This document shows, piece after piece, positions 12,314 through 20,673 of a DNA stretch of 64,000 nucleotides. The stretch covers positions 6,429,501-6,493,500 of the forward strand of contig NZ_CP109444.1 of the NCBI RefSeq assembly GCF_036227225.1, written 5' to 3'. The stretch is from Streptomyces sp. NBC_01478. GTDB lineage: Bacteria > Actinomycetota > Actinomycetes > Streptomycetales > Streptomycetaceae. The translations under genes were made by a program, and so were the position numbers. Each line of letters starts with the position of its first letter. The first letter of the stretch is position 1. The notes beneath the pieces were generated by a model that saw only the letters and a program-made list of their open reading frames with translations, had not been told where the DNA came from and ran no database searches.

Positions 12314-14788
12314 ATGACGGAACACCCCGCACAGAGCGAGCCGAACGCATCTGACCATCAGGCCGATCGTCGCCGAGGCGCCTCCTCGACGGTCTCCCGC
12401 CTGACCGCCCGCCTCGAAAGCTCGGCGCTCGCCGAGGCACCTCGGGAACTCCTGCGAGAGGCACTGGGCGCCACCGCGACGGAGTCCTCCGGCACCCCCG
12501 CTGCTGCGCACCCGGACCAGCGGGTGTTCCTCGACTCCATCAGCGTCAACGGCTTTCGCGGCATCGGCCGCAAGGCTCGTCTGCCGCTGACCGCGCAGCC
12601 CGGAGTCACCCTCGTCGTGGGGCGTAACGGCTCGGGGAAGTCCAGCTTCGCCGAGGGCGCTGAGACGGCGCTCACGGGCCGGACCGCTCGCCTGGACAAG
12701 CAGCGGGGAGAGGTGTGGCGCCGGCACTGGCGCAACCTGCACGACGGGGCCGACCCGAAGGTCGAGGTCCGCCTCGCCATCGCGGGCGACCCTCGGCTGT
12801 CCACTCTGATGTGCACCTGGTCCGGCGACGACGTCACCGCCCCCGAGGTCGAGTTCAGGCGGCCGGGCCACGGCCGTCGGCCCTTCGCTGGCATCGGGTG
12901 GGAGCGGGCCCTGAAGGACTACAGCCCCTTTCTGTCGTACGCGGATCTCGACAAGGTTCTCAATGGCAGGCCCAGCGAGCAGTACGACTCGGTCGCCGCC
13001 GTCCTCGGACTCCGCGAACTGACCGACGCGGACGAGCGGCTCCAGGGCATTGAGAAGGCGCTCGACTCCGCGCTGAAGCAGGCCGAGGCGGAACGGCCCG
13101 TACTTGCCGAGGCGTTGTCCGCGCTGGACGACCCGAGGGCGGTACGCGCGCTCGCGGTCGTCGGCAAGGCGGGCGACCCCGACTTCGTCGAGCTCGACGC
13201 CCTCGTGACCTCACTGCCCGACGCGGACGAGGGCCGTCTCCGGGAACTGCGGACGACCGCCGCGCTGACCGGACCTGACCTCGGCGCGGTCGGCGCGGCC
13301 GTGGACCGGCTGCGCGAGGCCGTCGCCGTACTCGACGACGTACGTGCCTCGGGCGCCGAGGACGCCCACCAGCGCGCGGAGCTGCTGGCCAAGGCCCTGG
13401 AGCACAGCCGCCGACACGAGGACGAGGACACCTGCCCGGTGTGCGGGTCCGACCGGGCGCTCGACGAGGCGTGGGCCGAGCGGGCCGCCGAACAAGTGAC
13501 GATCCTGCGGCAGGAGGCCGCGACCGCGCGGGAGGCCCGTACCGGGCTGCGGGACGCGGTGGACGCCCTCCGCTACCTGGTCACCCCGGTCCCCGCGTGG
13601 CTGCCCGCCCCGCTCGTGGACCCGTGGGAGGAGTGGCAGGCGTGCCGGGCGATCGACGACGCCGAGCGGCTCGCAGCCCGCGCCGAGACCGCCGCGCTCG
13701 TCCTCGCCGACGCCTGCGCCGCGCTGCGCGACGAGGCGCTGCGGGAGCTGGAAAAGCTCGACGAGGAGTGGCGCTCCTGTGTCACCCGCCTGGCGGGCTG
13801 GCTCGACCGGGGCCGGCCCGCGTACGCCGGCAAGCCCCGGCTGTGCCAGGTCAGGGCGGCCCGTAAGTGGCTCAAGGAGGCGCGTGCCGAGCTGCGCGAG
13901 GAGCGGCTGCGGCCGTTCGAGGATCACTCGCAGCGGATCTGGGAGGAACTGCGTCAGCAGAGCAACGTGGACCTGCGTTCCGTGCGCCTGACCGGTAGCG
14001 AGAAGGCCACCGTGCGCAAGCTGGTGATGGATGTGTCCGTCGACGGCACCGAGGCGGCGGCCCTTGGCATCATGAGCCAGGGCGAACTGCACTCCCTCGC
14101 GCTCTCGCTCTTCCTGCCGCGCGCCGCTGCGCCGGACAGCCCCTTCGGATTCGTCGTCATCGACGACCCCGTGCAGTCCATGGATCCCGCCAAGGTTCAC
14201 GGCCTCGCGAAGGTCCTGCACGACCTCGGGGAGACCCGGCAGGTAGTGGTCTTCACCCACGACACGCGGCTCCAGCGGGCCTTCACCAACCAGGAATTCC
14301 CGGTGACCGTCCTGGAGGTGGAGCGGGCTGGCCGGTCCGTGGTGACCGTGAACCGGGTGACCGATCCGGTCGGTCAGGCACTGGCTGACGCACGCGCCCT
14401 CATCCGCACGCGAAACCTCCCGCCGGTCGCGCTGACCCATGTGCTGCCCAGTCTCTGCCGTGCCGTCCTGGAACGGGCCTTCTCCGAGGCCGCGTGGCTG
14501 CGGCTGCACCGGGCGGGGCTGGCCGAACACGAGGCGGAGAAGACCGTCGCGGGGGCCGTCACGCTGATGGACATCGCCGCCTTGGGGCTCTTCGGAGACC
14601 CGTCGAAGAGGGCCAGTGACGTCTATCGCGAGCTGGGCAGGCGGTGTGGCCCTGGGGCGGTGGACCTCGTCCGACAGTGCCAGGAGGGTGCCCACCCGTC
14701 GGGCACCTCGATGCCGGACCCCCACCGGTTCGTGGACGGCATCAAGGCCGTTGCCCTGACGGTACGCAAGCCCGAGGAGGGGCCGTGA
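12314..14788 (+). CDS. Rad50/RloC-like zinc-hook ATPase, candidate anticodon-nuclease-type effector
   Basis: 824 residues. Walker A (GRNGSGKS) starts at residue 103 after the strand VNGFRGIG. A long helical region follows, with a zinc-hook-like CPVCG at residue 374. Then come a signature-like SQGELHSLALSLF, Walker B VVIDDPVQSMD (about 613-623) and the H-loop VVFTHD. The C-terminal extension contains RAVLE (R716, E720) and a later H794 in QEGAHPSG. That R-x3-E...H pattern recalls the Arg-Glu-His triad of PrrC/RloC anticodon nucleases, which are typically linked to type I RM loci as here. ATG 12314 is chosen for the GGAG site; the frame extends further upstream without one. The stop overlaps the next start. 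The ATPase family is secure; the nuclease activity is inference. Confidence 0.8.
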   Translation: MTEHPAQSEPNASDHQADRRRGASSTVSRLTARLESSALAEAPRELLREALGATATESSGTPAAAHPDQRVFLDSISVNGFRGIGRKARLPLTAQPGVTLVVGRNGSGKSSFAEGAETALTGRTARLDKQRGEVWRRHWRNLHDGADPKVEVRLAIAGDPRLSTLMCTWSGDDVTAPEVEFRRPGHGRRPFAGIGWERALKDYSPFLSYADLDKVLNGRPSEQYDSVAAVLGLRELTDADERLQGIEKALDSALKQAEAERPVLAEALSALDDPRAVRALAVVGKAGDPDFVELDALVTSLPDADEGRLRELRTTAALTGPDLGAVGAAVDRLREAVAVLDDVRASGAEDAHQRAELLAKALEHSRRHEDEDTCPVCGSDRALDEAWAERAAEQVTILRQEAATAREARTGLRDAVDALRYLVTPVPAWLPAPLVDPWEEWQACRAIDDAERLAARAETAALVLADACAALRDEALRELEKLDEEWRSCVTRLAGWLDRGRPAYAGKPRLCQVRAARKWLKEARAELREERLRPFEDHSQRIWEELRQQSNVDLRSVRLTGSEKATVRKLVMDVSVDGTEAAALGIMSQGELHSLALSLFLPRAAAPDSPFGFVVIDDPVQSMDPAKVHGLAKVLHDLGETRQVVVFTHDTRLQRAFTNQEFPVTVLEVERAGRSVVTVNRVTDPVGQALADARALIRTRNLPPVALTHVLPSLCRAVLERAFSEAAWLRLHRAGLAEHEAEKTVAGAVTLMDIAALGLFGDPSKRASDVYRELGRRCGPGAVDLVRQCQEGAHPSGTSMPDPHRFVDGIKAVALTVRKPEEGP

Positions 14789-15192
14789 ACCAGACGATTC
14801 GCCAGCTACTTGACACCGCCGACCTGCTCCTCACGGACACCAGCGAGCCCGCCACGCCCGCTGCCACGACCGTACCCGCCGCGTCCGCTGCCACTACGGC
14901 GAGCCGGTGTCGAGGTGCCGCCTTCGCCCTCCGTGTCGCGCTGGAGAGCGCGGTCGCCGACCGCCTCACCGCCCACCGGGCGCCGCGCGCGATCCGGGAG
15001 GGCTCCCAGCGGGCCGCGTTCCTCTGGCTCCGCGGTTGCGCCGAAGCGGGAACGGCCCGCCGCGCGAAGGCCGTGTGGAGCCAGCTCTGCCTGGGATGCC
15101 ACTACCACCAGTACGAGATAGGTCCGACGGAGGAGCAGGTCGGCGACTGGCGTACCGAAGTCGCTGCGATCGTCGCCCTGTTGGCCCTCTGA
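14785..15192 (+). CDS. Small all-helical partner of the zinc-hook ATPase
   Basis: 135 residues. The GTG start overlaps the ATPase stop by 4 bases, with a GAGGAGG site just upstream. After a low-complexity Ala/Thr stretch (about residues 22-45) the chain looks wholly helical and ends with a CLGCHYHQYEI motif and a Trp. The overall look (R/A-rich helices, then C-H-x-H-x-Y-E) is reminiscent of HEPN-like helical domains, but I cannot see a clean R-x4-6-H, so this is only a suggestion. Strict coupling implies a functional partner, for example an immunity, sensor or nuclease subunit. Confidence 0.7.
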   Translation: MNQTIRQLLDTADLLLTDTSEPATPAATTVPAASAATTASRCRGAAFALRVALESAVADRLTAHRAPRAIREGSQRAAFLWLRGCAEAGTARRAKAVWSQLCLGCHYHQYEIGPTEEQVGDWRTEVAAIVALLAL

Positions 15193-15301
15193 CCCGCATC
15201 GGCGCCAGGAGAGTCGCTGCCGGGAGGAGACACACGTGAGAACGACACCACGAGGACGCTTATCGCGGCCGTCCACAAAGACCAGAATGAGGAGCAACAC
15301 C

Positions 15302-16987
15302 ATGACGGCCCGTACGTCCAAGCGAACCCTGTACCGGCTCAGAGGCGTGCCTCCCACTGTCGACGCGATGTTCGACGCCCTGGACGCGGACCAGTTGGAA
15401 AGGGTCTACGCGGATTTCGACGTCCCCGAGAACCTCGGTGTACCGGCGATCCTGGTCACCGGCAGCTTCGAGCAGCCGGTGGCGAGCTGGTGCGACGAGA
15501 TCTTCCGAACGACGGGTATCGAGGTGTCACGGCCCGTCAACCGTTCGGCCGGCCTGCCGATGCTGGCCGTCGACGGTGAGGTGTACGCGATTGGTTACGA
15601 CCAGGGCTTCCGCCTGGTGCCCGACAGCCTGAAGGACCACCGCTTCGGGCTGAGCTTCGCGTCCCGCCGGGTGGACCCCGCGAAGATCCGGGACCTGGTG
15701 TCGCACACTCCCGGCGGAGGGCGTACCGACATCACCCTGATCCCGAGCGGGGCCTCGGTATGGAGCCTGGGCATCGTCGAGCACGCGCAGATCGTGCGCC
15801 GCCTCGGCGGCCACCTGGACAACATCCCGCTCACCATCTCCCGGGACAACCCGGGGAAGATCTCCAGTGCCGAGGGCGGCGCCGGCCTGCGCATGCGGCT
15901 CGGTGTGGAGGGTGCCGACCTGATCGCCGACATCCGGGCGATCGCCTGCGTGTTGCGCGAGGAGAAGCCGAGCCCGGAGCTGGAATTCGTCGAACACGTC
16001 GTGCCTGTCGACGATCCCAGCCTTGTCACCGGCCTGGAGGCCATCCTCGACGACCTTCTGGGGCAGGAGCCCGACGGGAGAATCAACGTCGCCGTCCCCG
16101 CCGACCATTGGGACGACTACATGGCCGCCCGGGCATTCAGGGCCAGGATCAACAGCGATGCGGCCGGCCGGTCGGCCGACGACTTCGACCTTGAGTACGT
16201 CCTCTGCCGCGCACGCATCCAGCGTGCGGGCAGCCGCGTGGCAGCGCTCCGGGAAGGAACTGTCACTCTGTATCGGCATCACCGCGCCGACCGGGCCGAC
16301 GAAATCTGGGCGTCCAGCGCGCTTCGCTGGATCGAGGCGGAAGTGTTTCTCGACTCTCGCCGGTTCTTCCTGATGGACGAGCACTGGTATGAGATCGACC
16401 AGGCGTATCTGAAGGCGATCCGCTCGCACGCCGAGCGGCTGATCACCCACTCCCCGTCCGTCGACCTGCCCCCGTGGGTGCTCGGAGAGAAGGAGCGCAC
16501 TTACAACGAGTCCGTGCCTGACCAGCGGCCCGGGTACGTCTGCTTCGACCGCGACAACGTTCAGACCGCGCTGCACCGCGGGAACGGCGTGGAGATCTGC
16601 GACCTGCTGAGCCCGGACAATGTCCTGGTCATGGTGAAGCGCGCCAAGGGCTCCGACGCGCTGAGCCACCTCTTCAGCCAGGCCCTCGTCGCTGTACAGA
16701 CGCTGCGGAACTCCCCGGAGGGCAGGGAACGGTTCGCCGAGAAGGTGGCTGCGGCTCGGCAGGGGCGCGGTCTACCGGAAGGCTTCCGGCCTTCGAAGGT
16801 CGTCTTCGCAATCCTGCTGAAGGACGGCACTGACCTCACCGCCGATACCCTGTTCCCGTTCTCGCAGGTCACCTTGGTGCAGACGGCCAGGACGCTCGAA
16901 GCATGGGGTGTCCAGGTTGAGGTCGTCGGCATCGGCTCAACTCCGTCGGTCGTCACCTCGACTGGGATCCGGCGGTTGGCGGCGTAG
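15302..16987 (+). CDS. TIGR04141/DUF6119-type sporadically distributed protein
   Basis: 561 residues. The N-terminal TLYRLRGVP, the central blocks and the C-terminal PSKVVFAILLKDGTDLTADTLFPFSQVTL resemble the TIGR04141 (DUF6119) family. That family is patchily distributed and often found in restriction or defence neighbourhoods; its biochemistry is not established to my knowledge. ATG 15302 is chosen for GAGGAG about 7 bases upstream; in-frame starts at 15236 and 15287 are possible. It lies 109 bases downstream of the ATPase pair on the same strand and may belong to the same unit. Confidence 0.7.
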   Translation: MTARTSKRTLYRLRGVPPTVDAMFDALDADQLERVYADFDVPENLGVPAILVTGSFEQPVASWCDEIFRTTGIEVSRPVNRSAGLPMLAVDGEVYAIGYDQGFRLVPDSLKDHRFGLSFASRRVDPAKIRDLVSHTPGGGRTDITLIPSGASVWSLGIVEHAQIVRRLGGHLDNIPLTISRDNPGKISSAEGGAGLRMRLGVEGADLIADIRAIACVLREEKPSPELEFVEHVVPVDDPSLVTGLEAILDDLLGQEPDGRINVAVPADHWDDYMAARAFRARINSDAAGRSADDFDLEYVLCRARIQRAGSRVAALREGTVTLYRHHRADRADEIWASSALRWIEAEVFLDSRRFFLMDEHWYEIDQAYLKAIRSHAERLITHSPSVDLPPWVLGEKERTYNESVPDQRPGYVCFDRDNVQTALHRGNGVEICDLLSPDNVLVMVKRAKGSDALSHLFSQALVAVQTLRNSPEGRERFAEKVAAARQGRGLPEGFRPSKVVFAILLKDGTDLTADTLFPFSQVTLVQTARTLEAWGVQVEVVGIGSTPSVVTSTGIRRLAA

Positions 16988-17064
16988 CCGCCGCTCACCG
17001 TAGCGGCGTACGACGACGTTGAGTAAAGCCTGGAGAGATGCCGTCCCACTTGGCGCTTGTGTGG

Positions 17065-17340
17065 TCAGCCGTCGTCTCGCCGTCCAAGCAGGCGGGCCTG
17101 TTCTCTCTTCAGCCGGGCGAACCCCTCCCGCGCATACACACCGATCTTCTCGCTGGGGAACGACACCACCGACTGGTGCTGGTCGTAGCTGCCCTGCGCC
17201 CACCTGGCGACGGTGATCTCGTAACCCGACACATGCGCGCAGAGTTGCAGCAGAAGCGGCGGCATCTCGGGTTCGCTCAGAAGGTCGGCGTGCCGGATGA
17301 CGAGGTCACGCATGGCTTGGATGTTCGGCAGAAAGACGGT
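17065..17340 (-). pseudogene. C-terminal fragment of an unrecognised gene cut by the IS3 element
   Basis: The leftward frame is open from its stop at 17065 up to the IS boundary at 17340, giving 91 residues (FLPNIQAMRDLVIRHADLL near the start). There is no ribosome site at the internal ATG (17313), and coding potential continues upstream of it, so this is the tail of a longer protein. The missing N-terminal part is not on the other side of the IS, where an integrase fragment in the opposite orientation begins instead. Confidence 0.6.
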
Positions 17341-17383
17341 TGAGGGGCCTCGCGTTTTCCGGACAGGCTTCTGACCGTTTACA

Positions 17384-18247
17384 TCACGCGGCGATTCGCA
17401 ACTTCTCGTATTCGGCGTGGACTTCGCGCGGAGGGCGGTAACCCACCGCCGAGTGGAGGCGCTTGCGATTGTACCAGAATTCGATGTATCGAGTGATGTC
17501 CTGCCGAGCGGCCTCGCGGGTCAGGTAAGTCACCCTTGATACGCGCTCGTTCTTCAGGGCGCCGAAGAATGATTCGGCCATGGCGTTGTCGAAACAGATC
17601 CCGGTGCGGCCGGCGGATCTACGGAGCCCGAACCGGTCCAGCGTCCTCCCGAACTCGGCCGACATGTAGTTACTTCCGCGATCCGAGTGAAATATCGCGT
17701 CGGCCGAGAGGTTCCTGTTCCGTGCCGCGTTACGGATCGCCCTGGATATCAGCGGAGTTTGATAGTGGTCGTCCATCGCGTACCCGATGACTTCCTTAGT
17801 GCAGCAGTCGATTACCGTCGCGAGGTACAGCCAGCCTTCCCCGGTCGCAACATAGGTAATGTCACCGACGAGTTTCTCACCGGGCGCATCCGCGGTGAAG
17901 TCGCGGCCGACGAGGTCCGGCACCTGGTCGGCCGCAGCCTGAGTGAGGTTGAACCTCTTCGGCTGTGGCTGGCACGACACCAGGCCGAGTTCGCGCATGA
18001 GGCGGCGGACCAGCTCCACGCCCGCGACGACGCCCCAGCGGTGCAGCTGGGCCTGGAGGCGCCGGTGCCCGTAGGTGCTGTCGGACATATCGAAGGCTTT
18101 CTTGATGAGCAGTTTCAGTTCCTCGCGCCGCTGGGCCGTCGCGGATTCCGGGCGGGAGCGCCAGTCGTAGTAGCCGGATCGGGATACACCGAGCCGACCG
18201 CACATGAACTCGACGCTGTATGCGTACTCCTCGGTGTCGAGCCGCAT
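17384..18247 (-). CDS. IS3-family transposase OrfB (DDE integrase domain)
   Basis: 287 residues from ATG 18247; the frame extends upstream because OrfB is normally expressed by -1 frameshifting from OrfA. HTH_21-like YGHRRLQAQLHRWG precedes the catalytic core: D in GDITYVAT, D in FHSDRGSNY, and E in ESFFGALKNE. The DDE triad and the ending (LHSAVGYRPPREVH) are intact. The nested mini-element lies upstream, at the OrfA end, so normal OrfAB fusion production is probably lost in this copy. Confidence 0.9.
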   Translation of the reverse strand: MRLDTEEYAYSVEFMCGRLGVSRSGYYDWRSRPESATAQRREELKLLIKKAFDMSDSTYGHRRLQAQLHRWGVVAGVELVRRLMRELGLVSCQPQPKRFNLTQAAADQVPDLVGRDFTADAPGEKLVGDITYVATGEGWLYLATVIDCCTKEVIGYAMDDHYQTPLISRAIRNAARNRNLSADAIFHSDRGSNYMSAEFGRTLDRFGLRRSAGRTGICFDNAMAESFFGALKNERVSRVTYLTREAARQDITRYIEFWYNRKRLHSAVGYRPPREVHAEYEKLRIAA

Positions 18248-18273
18248 CTCGTCGATGAACTCGTACTTGCTTG

Positions 18274-18789
18274 CTACCGGGGATCCTTCGCGAAGTACGC
18301 TGCCTTAGATTCAACCGGTCAAGGCAACGCTCTCTGCTGGTGTCCGGAAACCCAGGCACTTGCGCGGACGGTTGTTGAGCTTCGTCGCGATGGCGCTGAT
18401 CGACTCCCCGGACCTCCACCGCCGCCACAGGTCGGCCTTCATCTCGTCCGACATCCCCGGCCGTCCCAGTCTCGCCACTTCTACCGCCCTCAACCTGCAC
18501 TGTTGCTCTGACCGGTTGAATCTAAGGCGGCTTTTTTCAGGAAAGAATTTTCCATCTCCAGCTCACGGATACGTCGTTCGAGTTCCCTCAGGCGCGCCCG
18601 CTCATTAACCGTCAATTCTGCATCGGGAGCCGGTTCCTGCTGCTTCAGGTGCTTCTTCACCCAGCCGCGTAGCGTCTCCGAGTTCAACTCAAGCTCCCGG
18701 GCAACTTCGGAGATCGTCTTGCTTGACCCCAACGCGATCTGGACGGCTTCCTCGCGGAACTCCGGCGAGTACTTACTGGGTGGCGCCAC
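18274..18789 (-). pseudogene. IS3-family OrfA, interrupted near its C-terminus
   Basis: From ATG 18789 the frame encodes a typical OrfA HTH protein: KYSPEFREEAVQIALG, a TISEVARELELNSETLRGWV helix-turn-helix, then a leucine-rich coil RELERRIRELEMENSFLKKAA. At KKAA the sequence enters the mini-element and stops at 18490 after a foreign tail. The original C-terminal codons (AYFAKDPR, stop at 18274) are found on the other side. This is a clean insertion in the region needed for frameshifting. Confidence 0.8.
18302..18529 (-). mobile_element. IS30-derived non-autonomous mini-element nested in the IS3 copy
   Basis: Near-perfect terminal inverted repeats (outer part GCCTTAGATTCAACCGGTCA) bound about 228 bp. 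Inside, a 60-residue minus-strand frame (18311-18493) joins an IS30-type N-terminal HTH (MSDEMKADLWRRWRSGESIS) directly to an IS30-type C-terminal tail (LNNRPRKCLGFRTPAE). It therefore looks like an internally deleted IS30-family element. GCT lies at both flanks, a possible 3-bp target duplication. Exact edges are uncertain by 1-2 bases. Confidence 0.7.
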
Positions 18790-18857
18790 TTCTTCCTCGT
18801 TTCCTCGTTCAGGACAACCCTATTGGGTGCCTGTCCGGAAACTTCGGGGCCCCTCAA

Positions 18858-19736
18858 CGGGTGGAGCACCAGTTGTACGAGCTGGACTCAGGCGAGCTGA
18901 TCCGCTGCCCGCCCAAGGACGACAGCTACCGCACCATCGATGTGACGGACTGGTTGTCGGCCCTGGTCGCCGACCACATCGCCCGTACGAAGCCGACACC
19001 GTGCGCCTGCCACGGCAAGAGGTACGTGTTCCGTGGCCAGGGCACCGCTCGCACCGGCGGACACACGGGCGCCAAGCTCGTGGACGTCGCTCGCCGCGCG
19101 GAGGTTTCCAGCGGCACTGTGTCCAATGTTCTCAACCATCCCGAGCGGGTACGGGAGGACACACGCGTCCGTGTTGAACGCGCCATAGCCGAGCTGAAGT
19201 TCGTCCGAGGAGGCGTCCCGACGGAGAACGCCGCCCACTGGCGCCGCAACGGCTTCGCCACCTGGCTGTTCGCGCCGGCCACCTCCGGCTGGTACCCGAA
19301 GAAGGCACCTCAGGAGGCCCGCCCGGTCCCGCTGCTCGGCGAGCCCTGGCCCGGCATCCCGGTCCGAGGCCGCAACGCCCAAGGCAGGGCCGACGCCTGC
19401 TGGCTGCCTGTCGCCAGAGGGCTCACCCCGCACGGCCTGCGCCACTCTCATCGCACGCACATGGAGGATCTCGGCACCGAGAAGGTGCTCATGGACGAGC
19501 GCATGGGCCACATCGACGGCTCGGTCTCGGCCCGCTACGCCCACGTGACCCCTGGCATGCGCGAGCGCCTCAAGGCCAGCCTGACCGATAAGTGGGAGGC
19601 AGCGCTCGATGCCCGGCGTGGCCTGCACCCGCGCTCGCCGGTTGCCGTACTCGATCGGCTGCTGCGCGCTCGCGCTACGACGATGGCCGGATGGTCGGGA
19701 GACGGGCTCCGGTTACCTCGAATGGAGCCCTTCTAG
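18858..19736 (+). pseudogene. 5'-truncated tyrosine integrase with an inserted LacI-type HTH
   Basis: The frame enters directly from the IS3 end and has no start of its own, so the N-terminal part is lost. It reads HQLYELDSGELIRCPPKDDSYR and so on, as in Streptomyces integrases. A LacI-type HTH follows (LVDVARRAEVSSGTVSNVLN), then the catalytic end: HGLRHSH box, MGHIDGSVSARYAH with the probable Tyr nucleophile, and DKWEAALDARRG. An inserted LacI-like HTH is known in some Streptomyces integrases. It is a relic of an older integrated element. Confidence 0.8.
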
Positions 19737-19996
19737 CGCGCGACGTGTGCGGCTCGGTGGCCTTGGTGGTCGTACTGGTAAGGCGACGGCGGATCTCCCC
19801 GATTTGCCGCGCCGGGGCTGGGTTGGGGCGTACGCTATACATGGCAGATCGCGCCTGCCCGCTCCGAGTCATGGTGGCCCACGTCCATCGTGGCGGCGAA
19901 GACAAGGTTCCCCGAATCGCGCAGCAGCGTTCCGCCAGGTCATCCAAGTATCCGTGGCGGGGTGGATGTGGGGCGTCCCGCCAGATGGAGCACACG

Positions 19997-20449
19997 ATGA
20001 CCACGAACCGTCGCCGCAAGGCTGAGATTCACGCCCACCAGGCAGCCACCGGAACGGCGTATCTGGTGGCCCGCCGACAGGTCGCTGCCTTGGCCGAGGT
20101 GATGCAGCAGCATCCGTGGCTCAACTCCTTCGGCATCGGGGTCTTCGATCCCCTTCGCAAGACGGCCGAGCAGCGCCGGACCGACCTCGCCGCCGGCCGC
20201 GAGGAGTTGGCCGGGAGCGGGGCCACGGTGATGGAGACGGCCGCGTGGCTGCGCGAGAACATCACGCCGATCAAGACCCCTACCGCCAGCAGCTACAGCG
20301 TGAAACACGTGATGGAGCGGGCAACCGGCAGGTACGTCACCAATGGCGAGTTCATCGCCGCCGCTCTCGTCGCTGGCTACACCTTCAAGTACGTGCAGCC
20401 GAATGTGCTGTTCGGAATGAGCGCCCGGGACCTGAAGCGGATGAACTGA
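19997..20449 (+). CDS. Conserved hypothetical protein of mobile-element type
   Basis: 150 residues; family not recognised. ATG 19997 is preferred over longer in-frame starts because GGAG lies 7 bases upstream and the chain becomes clearly protein-like there (MTTNRRRKAEIHAHQAATG). The C-terminal half (SYSVKHVMERATGRYVTNGEFIAAALVAGY) resembles short helical proteins carried by Streptomyces plasmids and integrated elements. It follows the truncated integrase by 260 bases and is probably from the same relic element. A possible -10 type TACGCTATACAT lies at about 19830-19841. Confidence 0.6.
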   Translation: MTTNRRRKAEIHAHQAATGTAYLVARRQVAALAEVMQQHPWLNSFGIGVFDPLRKTAEQRRTDLAAGREELAGSGATVMETAAWLRENITPIKTPTASSYSVKHVMERATGRYVTNGEFIAAALVAGYTFKYVQPNVLFGMSARDLKRMN

Positions 20450-20520
20450 GCACCCCAGAACGGATCCCTCCGGCCGTCTGAACGGGCCTCAAAGGGGTTC
20501 GGTCTTCCACGGGCGCTTCA

Positions 20521-20557
20521 TCGTGTGCGCAGGACCTTCGAGATCCTGCGCACACGA
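20521..20557. terminator. Bidirectional terminator between convergent genes
   Basis: A perfect 14-bp stem (TCGTGTGCGCAGGA and its complement) with a 9-base loop, placed between the rightward hypothetical gene and the leftward HNH gene. Confidence 0.8.
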
Positions 20558-20673
20558 CAGCTTTAGCCAGGGCGTCGGCAGTAACGGCCGAAAGGTCAAC
20601 GGCATCTGACGGAGGATCCTCGGCGGGTGGCGGTGCACTCCTTACCAGTGGGTCGAGGTCGATGATTCGACGG

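Larger units (their letters stand above)
17340..18857 (-). mobile_element. IS3-family insertion sequence, interrupted by a mini-element
   Basis: Imperfect terminal inverted repeats of about 28 bp match at 24 positions. Both begin TTGAGGGGCC on the outside and end CCGGACAGGC on the inside. The element spans about 1.52 kb, of which some 228 bp is a nested insertion. CGG flanks both ends (17337-17339 and 18858-18860), compatible with a 3-bp target duplication. It encodes orfA and orfB of an IS3-type transposase on the minus strand. Confidence 0.85.

Noticed and set aside
13211..14725. 504-residue ORF antisense to the zinc-hook ATPase
   Set aside because: Shadow frame with typical Arg/Gly/Val repeats; the sense strand has Walker and signature motifs.
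19592..19996. 135-residue N-terminal extension of the 150-residue hypothetical protein
   Set aside because: Composition is shadow-like and overlaps the integrase relic; a GGAG site supports ATG 19997.
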